Program-made: the position numbers and the translations under genes
Source of the DNA: Pseudomonadota bacterium
GTDB lineage: Bacteria > Pseudomonadota > Gammaproteobacteria > Xanthomonadales > Xanthomonadaceae
DNA length: 16,919 nt
NCBI GenBank assembly: GCA_023386795.1
Contig: JAEWJB010000094.1
Location: forward strand, 1 to 16,919
Reading direction: 5' to 3'
In this document: piece by piece, positions 7,782-14,877 of the stretch
Position numbering within the stretch: position 1 is the first letter of the stretch
Layout of the letters: the number at the start of each line of letters is the position of its first letter
Notes under the pieces: generated by a model
Told to the model about the DNA's origin: nothing
Seen by the model: only the letters and a program-made list of their open reading frames with translations
Databases searched by the model: none

Positions 7782-8594
7782 ATGGCCACGCTGCCGTCGC
7801 TCTACGTTTCGCATGGGTCTCCCATGACCGCCCTGGCGCCCGGGCAGGTCGGGCCGCGCCTGGCCGAGATCGGCCAGTCCCTGCCGCGGCCGCGCGCGAT
7901 CGTGGTCGCCACCGCGCATTGGCTGGCGACGCGCCCGTTGGTCGGCGCGGCGGCCCAGCCGGAGACGGTCCATGATTTCGGTGGATTCCCCCCGGAGCTC
8001 TACACCTTGCAGTACCCCGCGCCCGGCGACCCGGCGCTGGCCGGCGAGATCCAGCAGCTGCTCGAACAGGCGGGCCTGCCGGCCGCGCAGGACCCTGCCC
8101 GTGGCCTTGACCACGGCGTGTGGGTGCCGCTGCGCTTCCTTTATCCGCAGGCCGATATCCCGGTCGTGCCGGTGTCGATCCAGCCCAGGCTGGGGCCGGC
8201 CCATGCGTTCGCCGTCGGCCGCGCGCTGGCGCCCCTGCGCGAGCAGGGCGTGTTGGTGATCGGCTCGGGCAGCATCACCCACAACCTGCACGATTTCCGT
8301 GGCGGGTACGGCGAAGGACGCGAAGCGCCCTACGTAAAGCCCTTCATCGAGTGGACCGAAGCGCGCCTGCGCGACAGTGACATTCCCGCGCTGCTCGACT
8401 ACCGGCGGCAGGCGCCGTATGCCGAACGCGCGCATCCCACCGACGAACACCTGCTACCGCTTTTCGTGGCGGCCGGCGCGGCCGGCGGCGAGGAACTGGG
8501 CGCGCAGCGCATCGATGCCGGCATCGACATGGGTTTCCTGGCCATGGACATCTATCGCTTCGACGGCGACGCCGCGCAGCGGCGGGCCGCCTGA
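7782..8594 (+). CDS. Extradiol ring-cleavage dioxygenase, YgiD/LigB class III
   Basis: This encodes a 270-residue class III extradiol dioxygenase similar to E. coli YgiD and plant 4,5-DOPA dioxygenase. Such enzymes open catechol rings next to the hydroxyls using a metal ion (Fe2+ or Zn2+ in this branch). Likely metal or active-site histidines are H11 in the SHGSP motif, H46 in TAHWL, H111 in GLDHGVW, H167 in SITHNL, and H218/H223 in the HPTDEHLLPLF motif; the 35-residue H11-H46 spacing is what I recall for YgiD. The length is normal. ATG 7782 has GGAGA (7772-7776) five bases upstream. The natural substrate is unknown: many chromosomal members act on caffeate or DOPA in vitro. It is divergent from the MetA-like outer-membrane protein gene, which hints at an aromatic substrate, and its stop lies one base from the stop of the convergent YCII gene. 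Confidence 0.93.
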   Translation: MATLPSLYVSHGSPMTALAPGQVGPRLAEIGQSLPRPRAIVVATAHWLATRPLVGAAAQPETVHDFGGFPPELYTLQYPAPGDPALAGEIQQLLEQAGLPAAQDPARGLDHGVWVPLRFLYPQADIPVVPVSIQPRLGPAHAFAVGRALAPLREQGVLVIGSGSITHNLHDFRGGYGEGREAPYVKPFIEWTEARLRDSDIPALLDYRRQAPYAERAHPTDEHLLPLFVAAGAAGGEELGAQRIDAGIDMGFLAMDIYRFDGDAAQRRAA

Positions 8595-8595
8595 G

Positions 8596-8982
8596 TCACG
8601 GGGCGGGCGGTGCGCCCACGCGGCGGCGCACCGCGTCCATGTCGCGGACCGGTCGCACTTCCACGCAGCCGGCGCTGGCCCAGGGGAAGCGGATGGCGAT
8701 CTCCACCGCCTCCTCCAGGCTGTCGGCCTCGATCAGGTTGAAGCCGCCCAGCATCTCGCGGGTTTCGGCGAATGGGCCGTCACTGACACTGAGCCTGCCG
8801 TCGCGGATGCGCACGCTGCGCGCCTGCTCCGGGCTCTCCAACTGCTGGGACTGGAGCAACTGGCCCTGCGCCTTCATTTCGTCGGCGCCGGCGAAGCAGT
8901 GCCGCATCATGCTGTCGGCCTCGCCCTCGGGGAGCGCTTGCAGCAGCGTGTCGTCGGTGTAGATCAACAGCAGGTACTGCAT
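8596..8982 (-). CDS. YCII-related / DGPF domain protein
   Basis: This encodes a 128-residue protein of the YCII superfamily. It opens with the typical MQYLLLIY strand, carries VSDGPFAETREMLGGFNLIEADSLEEAVEIA (DGPF at 68-71) and ends with a strand rich in VEVRPV. The fold is a ferredoxin-like dimer with a pocket, but no biochemical role is firmly known. Many DGPF proteins lie next to ECF sigma factors; no sigma factor is visible here, so this is a stand-alone copy. Start 8982 is supported by GGGAG eight bases upstream and by the conserved N-terminus. The reading frame stays open far upstream to 10914 on the minus strand, but that part lies antisense to the antiporter gene and has no protein character. 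The gene is divergent from the antiporter. Confidence 0.92.
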   Translation of the reverse strand: MQYLLLIYTDDTLLQALPEGEADSMMRHCFAGADEMKAQGQLLQSQQLESPEQARSVRIRDGRLSVSDGPFAETREMLGGFNLIEADSLEEAVEIAIRFPWASAGCVEVRPVRDMDAVRRRVGAPPAP

Positions 8983-9144
8983 GGGCCGTGCTCCCTGGTC
9001 TCCAGGCCGGGAGTGTAGCCGGCCCGGTACTGCGGGCGGTTTTCTCCGCGCCGCTGGCCGGTTAAGGTTCGGGGAGGCGCCGTGGCATTGGCGCCCTGGT
9101 TGCCTTGCCACCGCCCGCCGGTGGTCCTTCCCCCTGGATCCGTC

Positions 9145-10779
9145 ATGCATTCGATCGACGTCGTCCTGGCGATGCTGCTGGCCGTGGCCGCCAGTGGCTA
9201 CCTGGTACGCCTGCTGCCTTTCTCGCTGCCGTTGCCGCTGGTGCAGATCGCGCTGGGCGCGGTGATTTCCGGCGTGTTCGACCGCGGCCACGAGCTGGAG
9301 CCGGAGCTGTTCTTCCTGTTGTTCCTGCCGCCGCTGCTGTTCCTGGATGGCTGGCGCATCCCCAAGCAGGGCCTGTTCCGCGACAAGGGCGTGATCCTGG
9401 AGCTTGCGCTGGGGCTGGTGGTGTTCACCGTGGTCGGCGCCGGGCTGCTGATCCACTGGATGATCCCGGCCATGCCCATGGCCGTGGCCTTCGCACTGGC
9501 GGCGGTGATCTCGCCGACCGATCCGGTGGCGCTGTCGTCCATCTCGGCGAAGGTGCCGATTCCCAAGCGCCTGATGCATATCCTGGAAGGCGAGTCGCTG
9601 CTCAACGATGCCTCGGGCCTGGTGTGCTTCCAGTTCGCCATCGCCGCGGTGATGACCGGTGCGTTTTCGCTGGCCTCGGCCTCGGCGACCTTCCTGTGGG
9701 TGGCGCTGGCCGGCGTGGCCTGCGGCGTGCTGGCCACCTTCGCGTTGAGCCGCGCGCAGGGGTGGATCTGGCGCCATTTCGGCGAGGAGCCGGGCTCGGC
9801 GATCCTGGTCAACCTGCTCACGCCGTTCGCTGCCTACCTGGCCGCCGAGGCGGTCCAGGCCTCGGGCATCCTGGCCGCAGTCGCCGCCGGCATCACCATG
9901 AGCTACGTGGAGCTCAGCGGCAACGCGCCCGGCGCCTTGCGCGTGCAGCGCGGCGCGGTGTGGGACACGGTGCAGTTCACCCTCAATGGCATCGTGTTCG
10001 TGCTGCTGGGCGAGCAGTTGCCGGGCATCCTCGACGGCGCGGTGCACAGCGTGCGCGAGGCCGGCCACGTCAATCCGTGGTGGCTGGTGGCCTACGTGCT
10101 GGCGATCAACGCCACGTTGGCCTTGCTGCGGCTGGCGTGGGTATGGGTATCGCTGCGCTGGAGCCTGTTCACCGCGCATCGCCGGGGCGAGCAGCGCACC
10201 AGCCCGCCATGGCGCATCGTGGTGGCGACCTCGCTGGCCGGCGTGCGCGGTGCCATCACCCTGGCCGGCGTGCTGACCATCCCGCTGCTGCTGCCTGATG
10301 GCACGCCGTTCCCGGTGCGCCAGCTCACCATCTTCCTGGCCGCGGCGGTGATCCTGGTCTCGCTGCTGGTCGGCAGCCTGGTGCTGCCGCGGTTGCTGAA
10401 GGGGCTGGAATTCCCCGAGGAATCCAGCGAACAGCAGCAGGAGGACCTGGCGCGCACCGCCTCGGCCAGGGCCGCGCTGGAAGCGGTGGAGCGGCTGCGT
10501 CGCCAGGGCGTGGTGAACGAGGCCGAAGCCGAGTACTACAACCGCGCGGCCGAACGCGTGAGCCAGCTGTACCAGCGCAAGGTGGGAGACGGCGACCTGT
10601 CCGACACCGACCCGGAGCAGGCCAGGGCGTACGAGCAGGTGCTGCGGCGGATGCGCGGCGCCGGTCTGAGCGCCGAACGCAACGAGTTGTTCAAGCTGGC
10701 GCGGCGAGGGCAGATTTCCGACGAACTCTCGCGGCGACTGGTCCGCAACCTGGACCTGATCGAATCGCGGCAGCGCTAG
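9145..10779 (+). CDS. Na+/H+ antiporter, CPA1 family (YjcE-like)
   Basis: This encodes a 544-residue inner-membrane monovalent cation/proton antiporter. About twelve hydrophobic helices span residues 1-420, followed by a charged cytoplasmic tail of about 120 residues. CPA1 signatures are clear: SPTDPVA at 123-129 with D126, EGESLLND at 148-155 with the N154-D155 pair thought to carry the transported ions, and GVRGA at 366-370. The tail ends in a helix with RRGQISDELSRRLVRNLDL, typical of the bacterial a_cpa1 group (TIGR00831, from memory) that includes E. coli YjcE. The likely role is export of Na+ (or K+) in exchange for protons and pH or salt tolerance. ATG 9145 was chosen because the membrane domain starts just after it; the ribosome site is weak (GGAT). 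An upstream in-frame ATG at 9082 would add a non-conserved 21-residue stretch. Its 3' neighbour, the ABC operon, follows after 100 bp. Confidence 0.94.
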   Translation: MHSIDVVLAMLLAVAASGYLVRLLPFSLPLPLVQIALGAVISGVFDRGHELEPELFFLLFLPPLLFLDGWRIPKQGLFRDKGVILELALGLVVFTVVGAGLLIHWMIPAMPMAVAFALAAVISPTDPVALSSISAKVPIPKRLMHILEGESLLNDASGLVCFQFAIAAVMTGAFSLASASATFLWVALAGVACGVLATFALSRAQGWIWRHFGEEPGSAILVNLLTPFAAYLAAEAVQASGILAAVAAGITMSYVELSGNAPGALRVQRGAVWDTVQFTLNGIVFVLLGEQLPGILDGAVHSVREAGHVNPWWLVAYVLAINATLALLRLAWVWVSLRWSLFTAHRRGEQRTSPPWRIVVATSLAGVRGAITLAGVLTIPLLLPDGTPFPVRQLTIFLAAAVILVSLLVGSLVLPRLLKGLEFPEESSEQQQEDLARTASARAALEAVERLRRQGVVNEAEAEYYNRAAERVSQLYQRKVGDGDLSDTDPEQARAYEQVLRRMRGAGLSAERNELFKLARRGQISDELSRRLVRNLDLIESRQR

Positions 10780-10805
10780 GCATGGGGGCGGTTGGGATGG
10801 ATTCT

Positions 10806-10817
10806 CCCGCATGCGGG
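10806..10817. repeat. 12-bp palindrome between antiporter and ABC operon
   Basis: CCCGCATGCGGG is a perfect 12-bp palindrome 27 nt after the antiporter stop and 63 nt before the ABC ATPase start. It could be a weak hairpin at the antiporter 3' end or a protein-binding site in front of the ABC operon. There is no T-tract, so a classic terminator is unlikely. Confidence 0.3.
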
Positions 10818-10879
10818 CCTTCAAACCCGCCGTCCGGGGCACTACGCTGTGCGGCCATTGCCCTTCCCATGGACACTTC

Positions 10880-12573
<1,694 letters not shown>

Positions 12574-12604
12574 TGTAACCCGCGCGGCGGATCGAGAGGG
12601 CAGG

Positions 12605-12620
12605 CGCGGCTTCGGCCGCG
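12605..12620. repeat. UUCG-loop hairpin, REP-like remnant
   Basis: CGCGGC-TTCG-GCCGCG forms a perfect 6-bp stem closed by a C(UUCG)G tetraloop, the most stable tetraloop type. It sits between the convergent ends of the ABC permease and the DUF3297 gene. There is no T-run on either side, so intrinsic termination is doubtful. The surrounding bases resemble the body of xanthomonad REP elements but lack a GTAG head. It may simply protect the mRNA 3' ends. Confidence 0.4.
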
Positions 12621-12669
12621 ACTGCAGGAAGGCGGCAGGGGCGTCCGTGGGAAACCCGCGCCGACGCGA

Positions 12670-12924
12670 TTACTCCGCCTTCTGATCCAGGTTCAGCCAG
12701 TACGGCTCGACCGTGCCCTTGACCTTCATCGTCATCGGGTTGCCGCGGCGGTCACGCGACTTGCCGACCTGCACCTTGATCCAGCCTTCGCTCACCGAGT
12801 ATTCCTCGACGTTGTCGCGCTCGATGCCGTTGAAGCGCACGCCGACGCCGCGCGCCAGCACGGCCTGGTCGTGGAACGGGCTGCGGGGGTCGACGGCGAG
12901 GTGGTCGGGCGGGGTATCGGACAT
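12670..12924 (-). CDS. DUF3297 family protein
   Basis: This encodes a small 84-residue protein. The pattern DHLAVDPRSPFHD, GVGVRFNGIERDNVEEYSVSEGWIKV and PMTMKVKGTVEPYW is that of DUF3297, a small proteobacterial family of unknown function that I associate with xanthomonads and other high-GC proteobacteria. It has no signal peptide, membrane segment or Cys pair, so it is likely cytosolic. ATG 12924 was chosen because the conserved block begins near it; the frame is open further upstream to about 13056 but that part overlaps the divergent promoter region and is not conserved-looking. A -10-like TATCCT lies about 30 bases upstream on the minus strand, without a clear -35. It is divergent from the acidic DUF6630-like gene and convergent with the ABC permease gene. 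Confidence 0.9.
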   Translation of the reverse strand: MSDTPPDHLAVDPRSPFHDQAVLARGVGVRFNGIERDNVEEYSVSEGWIKVQVGKSRDRRGNPMTMKVKGTVEPYWLNLDQKAE

Positions 12925-13045
12925 GGGGCAAAACTCGCGGGAATGAGCGCAATAGGATAGCCGGGAACACCGACGCGGCAACGGCGATTGTCGGATGCCG
13001 CCTGCGCGCGCAGAATTTCCCGCTTCCCACACCGCATCCGCCGCC

Positions 13046-13591
13046 ATGCCCGACAACAGTGCCGATTACGAAGACGAAGAAGGCCTGATTTCAGATTTCG
13101 ACGACGTTGACGACCACGCTGCACGGGTCTGGAACCTGCTGGTACTCATCAACCCGGGCGACGAGGAAACCGCGCTGCGGCAATTCGACGACTGGCGCGA
13201 GACGATGGCCGAGGAGGCCGACGACCCGGAAAGCGAGCGCTGGTTCGAGGTGCTGGCCGAGGCGATCGACTGGACGTCCGGCTTCCACGTGGCGGCCGAC
13301 GATGTCGAGGCCTTGGTGACCGCGCTCGACGAACTGGCCGCGCGCTGGAACGTGCGCATCGACTGGGGCGGTGACCTGGATGACGAGGATTTCGCCGACG
13401 CGGTCGATGTGCCGACCCTGCTGGGCGTGGCCTACGACGGCCTGCGCGAGCACGGCTATTCGCTGTGGACCTGGAACACCGGCGGCGACGGCCATGCCGG
13501 CTGGGTGGCGTTGAGCCGCGATGACGAGGCCATGCTGGCGCTCTGCTCGCTGCTGGGCGTAGAGATTCGCCCGGCCAGCGATCCGTTCTGA
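13046..13591 (+). CDS. Acidic hypothetical protein, DUF6630-like
   Basis: This encodes a 181-residue, strongly acidic soluble protein. The first 25 residues are mostly Asp/Glu and hydrophobic (DYEDEEGLISDFDDVDDH). A helical middle follows (VWNLLVLINPGDEETALRQFDDWRE), and the C-terminal half carries ALDELAARWNVRIDWGGDLDD and the marked YSLWTWNTGGDGHAGWVAL. I associate the last motif with the family named DUF6630, whose function is unknown; the assignment is from memory and tentative. There is no signal peptide or membrane segment. ATG 13046 is preferred over an upstream in-frame ATG (12995) because it starts directly at the acidic domain. It is divergent from the DUF3297 gene (121 bp apart) and its stop is 7 bp from the stop of the convergent DUF4031 gene. 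Confidence 0.85.
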   Translation: MPDNSADYEDEEGLISDFDDVDDHAARVWNLLVLINPGDEETALRQFDDWRETMAEEADDPESERWFEVLAEAIDWTSGFHVAADDVEALVTALDELAARWNVRIDWGGDLDDEDFADAVDVPTLLGVAYDGLREHGYSLWTWNTGGDGHAGWVALSRDDEAMLALCSLLGVEIRPASDPF

Positions 13592-13598
13592 GCGTGGC

Positions 13599-13883
13599 TC
13601 AGGCGTGCTCGCCGCGCGCCTGCGCGCGGGCGTTGGCGATCACCGACTTGAGCAACTCGCGGTCCGTGTGCCGCGAGATCGCGCGCGCGCCGTAGGCGAT
13701 GGCCTGTTCGCGCAGCGGCGCCGGCACGTCGTAGTGCGCGCCGCTGAGCTTGTTCTGGAAGGCGCGGCGGGGAATGCCCAGCCGCGCCGCCATGGCGTGC
13801 AGTTCCGGCAGCGTGTCGGCCATCAGGTGCGCCCAGCGCTGTTCGCGCCATAGCTGGACGGCATCGTCGATGTAGACCGCCAC
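13599..13883 (-). CDS. DUF4031 domain protein, GTG start
   Basis: This encodes a 94-residue protein. Starting at GTG 13883 it reads (M)AVYIDDAVQLWREQRWAHLMADTLPELHAMAARLGIPRRAFQ, the typical opening of DUF4031, a compact family with conserved DD, H and DxxxELH positions that suggest a metal- or nucleotide-binding site; the function is unknown. GTG was chosen because the conserved block begins exactly there and the upstream gene ends only 8 bases before it. The same frame runs open to 14207, but the extra part is a low-complexity shadow of the upstream gene. It is the second gene of a tight minus-strand operon with the basic/acidic hypothetical protein, so it is probably translated by coupling from that gene. 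Confidence 0.88.
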   Translation of the reverse strand: MAVYIDDAVQLWREQRWAHLMADTLPELHAMAARLGIPRRAFQNKLSGAHYDVPAPLREQAIAYGARAISRHTDRELLKSVIANARAQARGEHA

Positions 13884-13891
13884 CGGCGCGC

Positions 13892-14368
13892 TCAGGCGTC
13901 CTTGGACGCCGCGGGAGCGTCTTCGCTGCCGGCCCCCGCGGGGGCATCGGCCTGCCCGTCTTCGTCCTCGTCCTCGGCCGCACCGGTGTCCTCGAACTCG
14001 GACACCAGCATGGCCAGGTATTCCTCCGACGTCTTGCCCTCGTCGGCCGCGAGGTCGTCGATCATCTGCTGCAGCTGCGTCGAGTACTGCACCTCGACCT
14101 TCTTGCCTTCCTTTTCCTGCAGGCCGGCCAGGTGCTTGAGCATGGCCAGCATGGGGACCGGGTTGTCCGCGTTGCCCATGGTCTGCCCGCCGATGGACAG
14201 CAGCCACTCGCCGCCTTCCTGCAGGCCGATGGCCGCCACCACCCGCTGCTCCTCGTCGATCATCACCGCGTGGTTGACCACCTGCTGGTCGCGGTTGAGG
14301 CGAAGGAACGGACGCTTGGGCTGGCGCTTCTTGCGCTGGTCGCGCTTGGCCTTGGAGTTGCGGGACAT
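13892..14368 (-). CDS. Hypothetical protein with basic head and acidic tail
   Basis: This encodes 158 residues that I do not recognise as a named family. The first 20 residues are highly basic (MSRNSKAKRDQRKKRQPKRP), which would suit RNA or ribosome contact. A compact middle (about 20-110) contains VVNHAVMIDEEQRVVAAIGLQEGGEWLLSIGG and a helical region LAMLKHLAGLQEKEGKKVEVQYSTQLQQMIDDL. The last 35 residues are a disordered, acidic Glu/Asp/Ala tail. No signal peptide or membrane segment is present. The start at 14368 is preferred; an in-frame ATG at 14398 would add ten residues. It is the first gene of a two-gene operon with the DUF4031 gene (8-nt gap) and is divergent from the BlaI-type repressor gene, so the operators at 14435-14478 might also affect it. 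Confidence 0.8.
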   Translation of the reverse strand: MSRNSKAKRDQRKKRQPKRPFLRLNRDQQVVNHAVMIDEEQRVVAAIGLQEGGEWLLSIGGQTMGNADNPVPMLAMLKHLAGLQEKEGKKVEVQYSTQLQQMIDDLAADEGKTSEEYLAMLVSEFEDTGAAEDEDEDGQADAPAGAGSEDAPAASKDA

Positions 14369-14432
14369 CGGCGGGGCTCGGTTCGAATGGATCGCCATTC
14401 TACGGCCACGCGGGGGAAGGCCCCGGGCAGGC

Positions 14433-14461
14433 TTGACTACAGCTGTCGACAGGGCTAGCGT
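14433..14461 (+). promoter_or_regulatory. Probable sigma70-type promoter of the blaI-M56 operon
   Basis: TTGACT (14433-14438) and TAGCGT (14456-14461) are separated by 17 bp. The -35 box matches five of six consensus bases; the -10 box matches three of six but keeps the important TA...T. The start of transcription would fall near 14467-14470, inside the second dyad. The position, about 50 bp ahead of the BlaI start, and the overlap with both dyads fit a repressor-controlled promoter. Confidence 0.6.
14435..14450. promoter_or_regulatory. Putative BlaI operator 1 (imperfect dyad)
   Basis: GACTAC-AGCT-GTCGAC has the same layout as the downstream dyad: CTAC, four spacer bases, then GT(A/C)GAC. 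Four of six arm positions pair, and it contains the 8-bp palindrome ACAGCTGT (14439-14446) and overlaps a second, CTGTCGACAG (14443-14452). It includes a TACA half-site as known for BlaI/MecI operators. It covers the end of the -35 box and the spacer. Confidence 0.5.
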
Positions 14462-14478
14462 GTCTACAAACGTAGACA
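14461..14478. promoter_or_regulatory. Putative BlaI operator 2 (perfect 7-bp dyad)
   Basis: TGTCTAC-AAAC-GTAGACA is a perfect inverted repeat with 7-bp arms. It starts at the last base of the -10 box, covers the expected transcription start and ends at the AGGAG ribosome site (14478-14482). BlaI/MecI-family repressors bind dyads with TACA/TGTA cores, and one TACA is present here. Its centre is 27 bp from that of operator 1, consistent with two repressor dimers on nearby sites. Confidence 0.65.
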
Positions 14479-14489
14479 GGAGTCCAGGC

Positions 14490-14876
14490 ATGTCCCAGAA
14501 GACCATCGGAGACCAGGAGCTGGCGTTGCTGCAGTTCGTCGCCGGCGAAGGCGATGCCTCCGCGAGCGAGGTGGCCAGCGCGTTCGGCGAGCCGCGCGGG
14601 CTGGCCCGCTCCACCGTGCTGACCATGCTCGAACGCCTGCGCGGCAAGGGCTACCTGCGCCGCCGGCAAGCCGGTGGGGTGTACCGCTATGCCAGCGCAG
14701 CGCAGCCCGAGGAGGTGGTGCGTTCGGCGGTGGGGCAGTTCGTGGAGAAGACCTTGCAGGGGTCGGTGTCGCCGTTCGTGGCATGGATGTCCGAGCGCCG
14801 TGACGTCAGCGATGACGAACTCGCCGAACTCGAGGCACTGGTCACCTCGCTGCAGTCGCGCAGGCAGGAGCGCTGA
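14490..14876 (+). CDS. blaI: BlaI/MecI/CopY-family transcriptional repressor
   Basis: This encodes a 128-residue winged-helix repressor. The N-terminal two-thirds form the DNA-binding domain: IGDQELALLQFVAGEG (helix 1), then ASASEVASAFGEPRGLARSTVLTMLERLRGKGYLRRRQAGGVYRYA, where the recognition helix RSTVLTMLERL and the wing are characteristic of BlaI and MecI. The C-terminal part (about 75-128) is helical and should dimerise, ending in a charged tail. Members block transcription of their own operon until a membrane M56 protease triggers their cleavage or release. ATG 14490 has AGGAG (14478-14482) seven bases upstream. The next gene encodes such a protease one base after the stop. Two dyads overlap the promoter in front. 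Whether it controls a beta-lactamase cannot be seen here; the symbol reflects family only. Confidence 0.93.
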   Translation: MSQKTIGDQELALLQFVAGEGDASASEVASAFGEPRGLARSTVLTMLERLRGKGYLRRRQAGGVYRYASAAQPEEVVRSAVGQFVEKTLQGSVSPFVAWMSERRDVSDDELAELEALVTSLQSRRQER

Positions 14877-14877
14877 C

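Noticed and set aside
10811..10879. A longer ATPase start at ATG 10811.
   Set aside because: It would add 23 residues without similarity to the family; the GTG at 10880 gives an N-terminus matching E. coli YadG in length and pattern.
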